From Bryobacteraceae bacterium (GTDB taxonomy: Bacteria; Acidobacteriota; Terriglobia; Bryobacterales; Bryobacteraceae), in assembly GCA_030041495.1 (NCBI GenBank), contig JASHNT010000090.1, forward strand, positions 1 through 64,000: a stretch of DNA of 64,000 nt, given 5' to 3'. Positions 25,633 to 33,394 of this stretch are shown in pieces. Under the pieces are notes generated by a model, which saw only the letters and a list, made by a program, of their open reading frames with translations, searched no databases and was not told the origin of the DNA. The translations under genes and the position numbers were made by a program. Position 1 is the first letter of the stretch. Every line of letters starts with the position of its first letter.

Positions 25633-27054
25633 ATGCGTGTAAATTCGCGTGTACTCGCGGTTGTAGTTTTTTCGGCGGCGCTGGCGATGGCCCAGCGCGG
25701 TCCCGATCCGGCGCAGGTGGCTGCCACGGCGGCGGATCATCAGAACATGATGGACCAGCTCGGCATCAAGGCTCTGCGCCCGGGGCCGAGCGGGAATGAA
25801 TCCGCGCCGAACCACGCCAATTACGACGAGGCCACGGCCAATCCGTTCCCGAATCTGCCCGATCCTCTGACGCTGAACAATGGCAAAAAAGTCACCACGG
25901 CCAAGATGTGGTGGAGCAAGCGGCGTCCGGAGATCGTGGAGGATTTCGACCGCGAGGTGTTCGGCCGCGTCCCCAAGAACGTGCCGAAGGTGACCTGGAC
26001 GGTCACACGCACGGTAAATGCTATGGTCGGCAGCCATGCAGTGACCGGCAAGCAACTGACCGGGCACGTCGACAATTCGTCCTACCCGGAGATCAACGTC
26101 GATATCGAAATGACTCTGGTGACCCCGTCCGATGCGAAGGGTCCGGTTCCGGTGATGATCATGTTCGGCGGCGGTCGGGCGCTGCCGGGCGATCCTGCCC
26201 CGGCTCGCGGCGGACGCGGCTTTGCTCCGCCTGCGGGCTCCGATCCTCCGGCAACCGAGCAGCTCATCGCCGACGGTTGGGGCTATGCCTCGCTCAATCC
26301 GGCCAGCGTGCAAGCCGACAATGGCGCGGGCCTGACCAGAGGGATTATCGGGTTGGTCAACATGGGACACTACCGCAAGCCCGACGATTGGGGCGCGCTG
26401 CGGGCGTGGGCCTGGGGCGCGTCGCGCGGCCTGGATTATCTGGAAACCGACAAAGCCGCGGACGCAAAGCACGTCGGCATTGAAGGCGTGTCGCGCTACG
26501 GCAAGGCCGCGCTGGTGACCATGGCTTACGACACCCGCTTCGCCGTGGTGCTGATCGGCTCCTCGGGCGAGGGCGGCGCGAAACTGCATCGCCGCAACTG
26601 GGGCGAGGCGGTGGAGAACCTGACAGGCTCCGGCGAGTATCACTGGATGGCGGGCAACTTCATGAAGTACGGGGCCTCGGAAGCTACCTTGGGCAGCAAG
26701 AATGCGGGAGACATACCGGTGGACGCGCATGAGTTGCTCGCGCTGTGCGCGCCGCGGCTGACTTTCATCAGTTATGGAGTCCCGGAGAAAGGCGACGCGA
26801 AGTGGCTCGACCATCAGGGCAGCTTCATGGCCGCGATCGCCGCGCAGCCGGTGTTCCGTTTACTCGGCGCGAAGGACCTGGGCCGCTCGGACGACTATCA
26901 CACGGAGAAGATGCCGCCGGTCAATGTGGGCCTGCTGGATGGGCAGCTCGCCTGGCGTCAGCATGACGGCGGCCACACCGATGGTCCCAATTGGAAATAT
27001 TTCATTCCTTGGGCCGACAAGAATTTCGGCCGCAAACTCTCGGCACGGCGGTGA
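25633..27054 (+). CDS. Exported CE15-type glucuronoyl esterase
   Basis: 473 residues with a signal peptide (about 1-20). The alpha/beta hydrolase core resembles CE15 glucuronoyl esterases, which cut ester links between glucuronoxylan and lignin. The nucleophile elbow is GVSRYGKAA, the acid is probably the Glu in GSSGEGGAKL and the His lies in HDGGHTDGPNWKYF. A short GR-rich loop (PARGGRGFAPP) sits before the elbow. Distinction from other acetyl-xylan-like esterases rests on these motifs. Starts 3 bases after the SGNH gene. Confidence 0.85.
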   Translation: MRVNSRVLAVVVFSAALAMAQRGPDPAQVAATAADHQNMMDQLGIKALRPGPSGNESAPNHANYDEATANPFPNLPDPLTLNNGKKVTTAKMWWSKRRPEIVEDFDREVFGRVPKNVPKVTWTVTRTVNAMVGSHAVTGKQLTGHVDNSSYPEINVDIEMTLVTPSDAKGPVPVMIMFGGGRALPGDPAPARGGRGFAPPAGSDPPATEQLIADGWGYASLNPASVQADNGAGLTRGIIGLVNMGHYRKPDDWGALRAWAWGASRGLDYLETDKAADAKHVGIEGVSRYGKAALVTMAYDTRFAVVLIGSSGEGGAKLHRRNWGEAVENLTGSGEYHWMAGNFMKYGASEATLGSKNAGDIPVDAHELLALCAPRLTFISYGVPEKGDAKWLDHQGSFMAAIAAQPVFRLLGAKDLGRSDDYHTEKMPPVNVGLLDGQLAWRQHDGGHTDGPNWKYFIPWADKNFGRKLSARR

Positions 27055-27827
27055 AAGCTTTTGCTTTCGTGATCGGCGCGAGTCTGGCACTGGCCCAGAC
27101 GCCCGCCGATCAGCCGGTCTCGCGAACCGACCAGAACTCGCTCACCGCGCACGAGCAGTTGCTCGAAAAAGCCAAGCGCGGCGGCATCGATATCTACTTC
27201 GAAGGCGATTCCATCACGCGCCGGTGGGGCGCGACGGATTACCCGCAATATCTCGCCAACTGGAAGGAGAACTTTTTCGGCTGGAATGCGGCGGATTTTG
27301 GATGGGGCGCGGATACCATCCAAAACATTCTCTGGCGCCTGGATCATGGCGAGCTTGACGGAGTCAATCCGAAAATCATCGTTCTGCTGGCTGGGACCAA
27401 CAACGTCGGCCGTCTGACTCCGGCGGAAGGCGCGGTCGACGCGCGAGCCGAAGACATCACCCGCGGGCTCAAGAAAGCGGTCAAGACCATGCAGGCGAAG
27501 GCGCCGCGCGCGGTCATCATCGTCATGGCGATTTTTCCACGCAACGATAATATGGCCGTAATGCCGATTATCGACAAAGTCAACGAGAATGTATTGAAAC
27601 TCGCGGACGGGAAAAAGATCCGGTATTTGAATATAAACGATGAGTTGGCGGATTCGAGCGGCCGCTTATATGACGGAATAATGAACGCCGATAAGCTGCA
27701 TCCGGCGCTCAAGGGCTACCAGGTCTGGGCCGACGCGCTGAAGCCGATTTTCAGGGAGATCCTCGGGCCGACGGCAAAGACGGATCACGCCCCGCCGCCG
27801 ACGGGAGATCCCAGCGCGAAGAGGTAA
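27051..27827 (+). CDS. Exported SGNH/GDSL hydrolase
   Basis: 258 residues from GTG 27051, whose last two bases overlap the stop of the esterase gene (GTGA). Signal peptide is about residues 1-16. SGNH motifs are FEGDSITRRWG, AADFGWGADTIQN, LLAGTNNVG and KLHPALKGY. It resembles PAF-acetylhydrolase-like esterases that remove acetyl groups from polysaccharide. Coupling to the CE15-type gene and the first SGNH gene suggests joint deesterification of plant cell wall material. Confidence 0.9.
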   Translation: MKAFAFVIGASLALAQTPADQPVSRTDQNSLTAHEQLLEKAKRGGIDIYFEGDSITRRWGATDYPQYLANWKENFFGWNAADFGWGADTIQNILWRLDHGELDGVNPKIIVLLAGTNNVGRLTPAEGAVDARAEDITRGLKKAVKTMQAKAPRAVIIVMAIFPRNDNMAVMPIIDKVNENVLKLADGKKIRYLNINDELADSSGRLYDGIMNADKLHPALKGYQVWADALKPIFREILGPTAKTDHAPPPTGDPSAKR

Positions 27828-27876
27828 AAGCCCGATTCTTGCCGGGACCAGCATCGCGGAAATGCGACGGCTGTTC

Positions 27877-29265
27877 TTATTTCGAATCAGCCGTAATTGT
27901 GCGCTCGGCGGTCTCCCCGTCTTCCACGTGGACGCTGGTGCCTCCCGAAAGAGCGTCCAAGAATCCGGGGCTCTGGAAATCGACGCCCTCAAACCTAGGA
28001 AGCGTGTAGATCGTGTAGTCACCGGGCGTGAGGTTTGAGAACTGAAGCATGTCCTGATCCAGTGGGAGGAGAAAGTCGTGCACTCTCTGTAACTGAGGGC
28101 CGGTCGACTCGGGAAATGATGGAACCAGCAGAACGGCCTTTAACGCCTGAACCGGATCTTTGAATCTGACCAACAGAGCTCCTCCGCCTGGCGTGAAGGC
28201 GATTTCGATGGGCGGAGCCGCCAGCCCAGGTGAGACAGTGAGGGCGGGATTTCTCAGCAGGTCGGCGCCGCCGAATAAGGCGGATTTAAAGTAGGCCCCG
28301 AAACAGGAAAGTTCTGCATTGTAGTCACCGGGCAATACGTCCTCTAGACTGAACTGACCGTCCCCCTTCCATGCGGGTACATAGACCACGTCAGGGTGCC
28401 CACGTTGGCGCAGGCTAATATTGCAGGGGTCGAGGAGACGTATCACATCCGCGCGGCCGCCGACGGAGCGCATGACTCCCTGAATCGTCGGGGCCAGCAC
28501 CATGTCGATCCAGACGCCGCTAACATCGGCGTTCTGAACGCTCACCCTCGCCTCGCCCCGCCTGTTGTCCTGTTTCGCCAGAAGCCTGTACTCGCCCGGA
28601 GGCACATCGGGGACCGCGAACTCCCCGGTGGCGACATCGAACTCGGAGCGGATCGGGTTATCAGGGCCTGTTCCCCGCACCAATTCGAAAATCACGCTGC
28701 CGGGAGGAAGATCGCTCTTTATCCTGCCTGAGATTTCGAAACTCACGACGCCGGGAGCCAGATCGCCCTGCACCTTGCCTGAGATTTTGTACACAGGAGG
28801 CGCTGGGGGTTTCGTTGCAGGCATAAGGCTGACGTGAAAGACGGCGTCCGGCGACGCCACGCTCAGTGTAAAGCTCTGGCTGTAGGGCGTAAATCCGGCT
28901 TTCTCGACATCGAAGAGGTAAGGCCCCGCGATCAGCCCCTTGAAACGGAACTCGCCCCCCGGCCCGGATAACGCTTGTTGGACGTATGCGTCCAGTGGCG
29001 CCCCAGAAATGGCGACGTTTGCCGCCTCACTAGGCGTTGACGCTCTGATTATGGACACGACTGCCTGCTCGGGCTTTCCCGTGACCCCATTCGTCACAGT
29101 GCCGTAGGCGGAATACTGTTCCTGGGCGAGGCCGAACCCGGACAAGGCAGGCAATACCGCAAGAGCGACTATAGAGATATGCAGAATCGTACCTCCCCAG
29201 TCAGGCCTATCGTCCTTGGAGAGATTTGACTTTATGGAGCGATTCACGATGGCGTCCGCACTCAT
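27877..29265 (-). CDS. Exported carboxypeptidase-regulatory-like protein
   Basis: 462 residues from ATG 29265. A hydrophobic signal (ILHISIVALAVLPALSGFGLA) begins at residue 27, leaving an odd 26-residue leader. The next part (YSAYGTVTNGVTGKPEQAVVSII) is a carboxypeptidase-regulatory-like beta-sandwich, and similar modules follow to about residue 330. Residues 161-194 are two copies of a 17-residue unit (ISGKVQGDLAPGVVSFE). The leader is encoded inside a copy of the lysC 3' end, and a strong GGAGGT site lies just before ATT 29187, so the true start may be there. Function is unknown; surface or outer-membrane association is likely. Confidence 0.78.
   Translation of the reverse strand: MSADAIVNRSIKSNLSKDDRPDWGGTILHISIVALAVLPALSGFGLAQEQYSAYGTVTNGVTGKPEQAVVSIIRASTPSEAANVAISGAPLDAYVQQALSGPGGEFRFKGLIAGPYLFDVEKAGFTPYSQSFTLSVASPDAVFHVSLMPATKPPAPPVYKISGKVQGDLAPGVVSFEISGRIKSDLPPGSVIFELVRGTGPDNPIRSEFDVATGEFAVPDVPPGEYRLLAKQDNRRGEARVSVQNADVSGVWIDMVLAPTIQGVMRSVGGRADVIRLLDPCNISLRQRGHPDVVYVPAWKGDGQFSLEDVLPGDYNAELSCFGAYFKSALFGGADLLRNPALTVSPGLAAPPIEIAFTPGGGALLVRFKDPVQALKAVLLVPSFPESTGPQLQRVHDFLLPLDQDMLQFSNLTPGDYTIYTLPRFEGVDFQSPGFLDALSGGTSVHVEDGETAERTITADSK
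28684..28785 (-). repeat. Two tandem 51-bp units inside a coding gene
   Basis: Units 28684-28734 and 28735-28785 are similar at roughly four of five bases and encode ISGRIKSDLPPGSVIFE and ISGKVQGDLAPGVVSFE. They form an in-frame internal duplication in the carboxypeptidase-regulatory-like gene. Confidence 0.8.
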
Positions 29266-29296
29266 CGTGCACGACGCCGGCGTTCTCCAAACCTGA
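29255..29296 (-). repeat. Partial copy of the lysC 3' end
   Basis: This 42-base stretch matches the 3' coding end of lysC (29796-29840) at about four of five positions, including GTGCACGAYGAGTGCGGA at its centre. Translated in the same frame it gives SGLENAGVVHDECG beside SGLEKAVRAVHDECG. The two copies bracket hicB and the hicA remnant, about 541 bases apart. Confidence 0.65.
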
Positions 29297-29322
29297 CCAC
29301 GGGGCCTCCGAGACGCGTTTGT

Positions 29323-29529
29323 TCACAGGTGCTCGGGGCGGAGTCCCGTTGTTTAAAATTTGCGCGAGCAGGCCAGAACCGATCTCCTCGCCATCGTGAA
29401 AAGCGAACGTACAGTTCGGCCGGCAGGGCGGGCCAGCCTGCGGTGTGAACCTCTCTGCCAGACCACGTCCCAATCCTGAGCAGAGCCGCTAAAACTTTGC
29501 TGGGCCTTGGCCGACGGCCAGCGGCTCAT
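29323..29529 (-). pseudogene. hicA: Frameshifted hicA toxin gene
   Basis: The ATG begins one base after the hicB stop. Reading across frames gives a complete HicA-like chain: MSRWPSAKA, VLAALLRIG, WDVVWQRGSHRRLARP, PNCTFAFHDGEEIGSGLL and TTGLRPEHL with a TGA at 29323-29325. HicA is an mRNA interferase with a dsRBD-like fold whose His is in GSHR. At least four frame changes are needed, near CCC, GGG, CCC and TTTTAAA runs. Total length is 207 bases, a multiple of three. Read in a single frame it stops after 59 residues. It is either decayed or affected by sequencing indels. Confidence 0.72.
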
Positions 29530-29530
29530 G

Positions 29531-29749
29531 TCACGGAGAAGACCCTTGCAAACGTTTCACGAACTTCTCCCCGTGATCGATGCAGTCGACGGCAACGCGC
29601 TGCGCGAGCGCTCTGACGGCTGCAGTCGCGGCTTCGCGGGTTGCACCGTAAGCCATTACGCCGGGCATGGCCTCAATATCGGCCCACCACCTGCCGTCTT
29701 CTTCGCGCCCGACCAGGATGGGAATCGACTCCACAACGATCGTATCCAT
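29531..29749 (-). CDS. hicB: HicB-like antitoxin
   Basis: 72 residues. The sequence REEDGRWWADIEAMPGVMAYGATREAATAAVRALAQRV matches the RNase-H-like fold of short HicB antitoxins, with no C-terminal DNA-binding domain. It lies just after lysC on the same strand and directly before hicA (stop and start one base apart). HicB neutralises HicA. Since hicA is broken here, the antitoxin is a leftover or protects against a HicA elsewhere. Confidence 0.85.
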   Translation of the reverse strand: MDTIVVESIPILVGREEDGRWWADIEAMPGVMAYGATREAATAAVRALAQRVAVDCIDHGEKFVKRLQGSSP

Positions 29750-29783
29750 TCGATCCTCTCGTTTTCGATTGTAGCCTTCGCGC

Positions 29784-31190
29784 TCACTTCCCTAATCCGC
29801 ACTCGTCGTGCACCGCGCGCACCGCTTTCTCCAGGCCTGACCGGTTCACTACGATCGCGATGGTCAATTCACTCGAACCCTGGGCAATCGCGATGATGTT
29901 GATGCTGTGCTTAGAGATCGCGGTAAAGATGCGGCCGGCCAGGCCCGGCGTTCCGCGCATGCCTTCGCCCACCACGGCGATCAGGCCTACGTGCGGGTCC
30001 ACTTGCAGAGGTCTCAGATATCCATGGGCGAATTCGAGCGCCAGATCTTCCTCTAAAAACTCTTTGGCACGTTCCAGCTCGGATTGCCGGACCAGGAAGC
30101 AGAAGCTTTGCTGGTAGCTCGAGCTGGTGATCGCCAGCAGCTCCACGTTCGCGCGAGCGAGAGCGTCGAGCGACCGCGCCATCACTTTGGTCCCGCTCAG
30201 CGCGGCGCTGGCCGGCTCGATCGAAACCAAGGCCACGTCGGCCATCGAGGTCACCGCATGCACTCCCTGCGGAGATTCCACCTTGGGCACGATCCGCGTG
30301 CCGGGCTTCTCCGGAGCGAAACTGTTTTTGCTCCACACCGGAATGCCCCGCTCGGCCAAAGGCGCGAGGGTACGAGGATGCAGCACCTTGGCTCCGTTAT
30401 AGGCGAGCTCGGCGGCTTCGGCGTAGGTGATCGCGTCCAGCACTTGCGCGTTCGGGGCAAGACGCGGGTCGGCGGTCATGATGCCGTCGACGTCGGTCCA
30501 GATCCACAACTCGCGCGCATCCAGGGCCGCTGCCAGAATCGACGCCGAAAAATCCGAGCCCCCGCGGCCCAGGGTCGTCGGACGGCCGTCGAGAGTCGAG
30601 CCATTGAACCCGGTCACCACCGGCAAAACCCGTTTTTCCAGCAATGGGCGCAGGACCTTGACGACGCGTTGCCGGGTCGGCTCCATCAGCGGGGAGGCGT
30701 TGCCGAACAAAGCGTCGGTGGCGACGATCTCCGCCGCGTTGACGGCTGCGGCGGGAATGCCGCGAGCTTCCAAGTACTCGGCCATCAGGAGGGCCGACAA
30801 GCGCTCGCCCACCGCCACGGCTTCGTCTACGGAGCGCGGCGGACGCTCCCCCAGCATGAGAATGCCTTTGGCGATGCGGCTGAAATCCTCGATCAAGGCG
30901 CGAATGCCTGCCACGGCAGCGGGTTGGCGCTCCGGCGGAAGCAGAAGGCTGCAACACTCCATGTGACGGGCGGAGAGCTGGTGCAGGTTCGCTTCGAGAT
31001 CGGTTTGGTCGCCGGCCTCGGCCTTGCGCAGAGTGTCGAGCAGAAGGTCGGTGATCTTGGACATGGCCGACACCACCACTACCATGGGCCCGTGCGCATG
31101 CTGTTCCGCGGCCAAGCCGGCGGCGACGCGGATGCGGTCGGCCGAGCCCATGCTCGTGCCGCCGAATTTCATTACCAGTAAGTTGTCCAT
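29784..31190 (-). CDS. lysC: Aspartate kinase
   Basis: 468 residues, class III length (single-chain with two ACT domains). It phosphorylates aspartate at the start of Lys/Met/Thr synthesis. Visible motifs are KFGGTSMGSA (residues 8-17), GFNGSTLDGRPTTLGRGGSDF and WTDVDGIMTADPR. The C-terminal region from about 310 has ACT-type strands (VALVSIEPASAALSGT, then GLIAVVGEGMRGTPGLAGRIF). Its 3' end is duplicated at 29255-29296. cmk starts 19 bases downstream of the next gene boundary, on the same strand. Confidence 0.96.
   Translation of the reverse strand: MDNLLVMKFGGTSMGSADRIRVAAGLAAEQHAHGPMVVVVSAMSKITDLLLDTLRKAEAGDQTDLEANLHQLSARHMECCSLLLPPERQPAAVAGIRALIEDFSRIAKGILMLGERPPRSVDEAVAVGERLSALLMAEYLEARGIPAAAVNAAEIVATDALFGNASPLMEPTRQRVVKVLRPLLEKRVLPVVTGFNGSTLDGRPTTLGRGGSDFSASILAAALDARELWIWTDVDGIMTADPRLAPNAQVLDAITYAEAAELAYNGAKVLHPRTLAPLAERGIPVWSKNSFAPEKPGTRIVPKVESPQGVHAVTSMADVALVSIEPASAALSGTKVMARSLDALARANVELLAITSSSYQQSFCFLVRQSELERAKEFLEEDLALEFAHGYLRPLQVDPHVGLIAVVGEGMRGTPGLAGRIFTAISKHSINIIAIAQGSSELTIAIVVNRSGLEKAVRAVHDECGLGK
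29796..29840 (-). repeat. Original copy of the duplicated lysC 3' end
   Basis: This 45-base stretch, within lysC, corresponds to the imperfect copy at 29255-29296. See that entry. Confidence 0.65.
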
Positions 31191-31208
31191 TCGTGAATGA
31201 GGAGTCCG

Positions 31209-31859
31209 TTAGTTGGAGGTGCGCTTTCGCACCAATTTGAGTATCGCTTCTTCCACTTGCTGCGGCGTGAGACCGCTGGTGTCCAAGTATTCCGCATCCG
31301 GCGCCTGCGCCAGCGGAGCTTCCGCGCGGGTGCGGTCGCGGTGGTCGCGTTCGGAGATCTGCCGGGCGACGTGTTCGGGGGAGAGTCCGGTTTCGGCCGC
31401 GCGGCGGCGCGCCCGTTCCGCCGGGTCCGCATCCAGGTAGATTTTGACCTGGGCGTCCGGAAACACTACTGTGCCGATGTCGCGGCCCTCCATCACCGCG
31501 GACTGGGAGGCCGCGATGCGGCGCTGCTCCTCGCGCATGGCCCGGCGCACCCCGCCGCAGGCGGCGACTTTGGAGGCTGCCTCTCCGATTTCCGCCTCGC
31601 GGATGGCGGCGGTCACGTCGGCGCCGTTCAATAGAACGCGGCCGTCGGGAAACTCGATGTGGGCCTGCCGGGCGAGCTGTTCCAGGCGGTGCAGGTCGTC
31701 CAGGGGCACCTGGTTCTGGATTGCCCACAGCGCCACCGCGCGGTACATGGCCCCAGAATCGATATATAGGTAGCCCAATCGATTGGCGACGGATCGGGCC
31801 ACCGTGCTTTTGCCGGCGCCGGCCGGCCCGTCGATAGCCACAATGACGCTCTTAGCCAT
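31209..31859 (-). CDS. cmk: Cytidylate kinase
   Basis: 216 residues from ATG 31859, the start that puts the P-loop at residues 10-18 (GPAGAGKST). Cmk phosphorylates CMP and dCMP. Conserved blocks are LGYLYIDSGAMYRAVA, the VFPDAQVKIYLDADPAERARRRA region and DRTRAEAPL followed by AEYLDTSGLTPQQVEE. A longer upstream reading adds 21 residues with no family support. Divergent from the RND operon. Confidence 0.95.
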   Translation of the reverse strand: MAKSVIVAIDGPAGAGKSTVARSVANRLGYLYIDSGAMYRAVALWAIQNQVPLDDLHRLEQLARQAHIEFPDGRVLLNGADVTAAIREAEIGEAASKVAACGGVRRAMREEQRRIAASQSAVMEGRDIGTVVFPDAQVKIYLDADPAERARRRAAETGLSPEHVARQISERDHRDRTRAEAPLAQAPDAEYLDTSGLTPQQVEEAILKLVRKRTSN

Positions 31860-31961
31860 TCGCCAAATACACGCCCTCTGTTGCCAGTATGGCGTACCGG
31901 AAGGAAGGGCCGCAAAATCCAACGCGCAAGCGGCCCAGGTTGAGTGGGAAGATGGTGGGGT

Positions 31962-31990
31962 GGCGTAACCTACGGCGTAAAGGTTACGCC
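31962..31990. promoter_or_regulatory. 10-bp perfect inverted repeat ahead of RND operon
   Basis: GGCGTAACCT and AGGTTACGCC are exact reverse complements with a 9-base spacer, and GGCGTAA occurs again inside the spacer. The element lies between the divergent cmk and RND adaptor genes. It may be an operator for an unseen regulator, or a hairpin. Confidence 0.45.
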
Positions 31991-32065
31991 TTTAAATCGA
32001 ACGATTACCCTGCCATTGTGCGAATGCGCAGGCGCTTGCGGCGAAGTATACTTAACCTGATACCT

Positions 32066-33370
32066 GTGAAAGTTTTTACTCAACCTCGAAATCTGGTGCT
32101 CCTGGCCCTGGCGGCCTTGATGATCCTGGCAGGCTGTAGTTCGTCGCCGAGCGACGCGGAAGGAGGCGGCGGCAAGAAGGGCAAAGGCAAAGGCTTCGGC
32201 GGAGCCGGGGCCGCTGTGCCGGTGCTGGTGGCGACCGCGGTTCAGCGGGATGTTCCGGTCCAGGTCGCGGCCGTGGGCACCGTGGAAGCCTACACGCCGA
32301 TCAGCGTGAAATCGCTGGTCACCGGTGAAATCACCAACGTGTACTTCAAAGAGGGCGATTACGTCCACGCCGGCGACAAGCTGTTCACGGTGGACGACCG
32401 GGCCTATCAGCAGCAGTTGAAGCAGGCGGAAGCCAATCTGAAGAAGGATCAGTTTATCGCCACGCAAGCCGAGGCGAATCTGAAGCGCGATGAATCCAGC
32501 CTGAAATACGCCCAAAGCACCGCGGAGCGCTATCAGGGCCTGCTCAAGGACGGTATTGTTCCGCGGGATCAGGTGGAGCAGTTAACCTCCAGCGCGAACG
32601 CCTCCGCGAATACCGTGGCCGCCGATCAGGCCGCGATCGAGAGCGCGCAGGCGCAAATTTCCGCCGACCAGGCCGCCATCAGCAACATCAACGTTCAAAT
32701 CGGATGGTGCACCCAGTACGCCACCATCGACGGCCGCACGGGAAACGTGTCGGTGAAGAAAGGCAACGTGGTCACGGCGAATTCGCAGGAAGTGCTCACC
32801 ATTAACCAGGTGACGCCGATCTACGTCACCTTCGCGATTCCGGAAGCCAGGCTTTCCGACGTCCGCAAGTACATGGCGCTGGGCAAACTGCCGGTATTCG
32901 CCAAACCCCAGGACGATAACGGGTCGGGCGAGGAGGGCGAGATTACGTTCATCGATAACGCCGTCGATACCACCACCGGTACGATCAAGCTGAAGGGCAC
33001 CTTCCAGAACAAGGACTTGAAACTCTGGCCGGGGCAGTTCCTTAACGTGACTCTGCGCCTGACCACTATGCCCAATGCGATTACGGTCCCCAATGAGGCG
33101 GTGCAAAACGGCCAGGACGGGCAGTTCGTGTATGTGGTCGGCAGCGACAACAAGGTCGAGGACCGGCCGGTGACCGTCGGCGAGAGGGTGGACCAGGACC
33201 TGGTAATCATGAAGGGTCTGGAGGCGGGAGAAACGGTCGTCACCCAAGGCCAGTTGCGCTTGCAGCCCGGCTCGCTGGTGAGCGTCGGGGAGGGCCCGGG
33301 TGGAGGGCGCGGTAGGGGTCGCGGCAAGCAGAAATCCACTGCGGATAGCGCCCCGAGCGGCAAGGGCTAG
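32066..33370 (+). CDS. RND efflux periplasmic adaptor lipoprotein (MdtA-like)
   Basis: 434 residues from GTG 32066, chosen because it gives a clean lipoprotein signal (LALAALMILAGC, Cys24). Adaptor order is visible: an N-terminal linker rich in Gly/Lys, barrel-sandwich strands (VAAVGTVEAYTPISVKSLVTGE), a coiled-coil hairpin (about 110-210), then beta-barrel and membrane-proximal parts ending VVTQGQLRLQPGS. The tail is GR-rich (GGGRGRGRGKQ). It forms an operon with two permease genes downstream, as in MdtABC. No outer-membrane gene is in this operon. Confidence 0.93.
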   Translation: MKVFTQPRNLVLLALAALMILAGCSSSPSDAEGGGGKKGKGKGFGGAGAAVPVLVATAVQRDVPVQVAAVGTVEAYTPISVKSLVTGEITNVYFKEGDYVHAGDKLFTVDDRAYQQQLKQAEANLKKDQFIATQAEANLKRDESSLKYAQSTAERYQGLLKDGIVPRDQVEQLTSSANASANTVAADQAAIESAQAQISADQAAISNINVQIGWCTQYATIDGRTGNVSVKKGNVVTANSQEVLTINQVTPIYVTFAIPEARLSDVRKYMALGKLPVFAKPQDDNGSGEEGEITFIDNAVDTTTGTIKLKGTFQNKDLKLWPGQFLNVTLRLTTMPNAITVPNEAVQNGQDGQFVYVVGSDNKVEDRPVTVGERVDQDLVIMKGLEAGETVVTQGQLRLQPGSLVSVGEGPGGGRGRGRGKQKSTADSAPSGKG

Positions 33371-33394
33371 CGGTAGCATAGATCGGGAGCGAGC

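Noticed and set aside
24352..26814. 820-codon open frame on the minus strand opposite the esterases
   Set aside because: No domain is recognisable, and the opposite strand encodes two clear hydrolases.
29207..29473. Small 88-codon minus-strand gene
   Set aside because: It is a mix of a hicA piece and the copied lysC end, not an independent gene.
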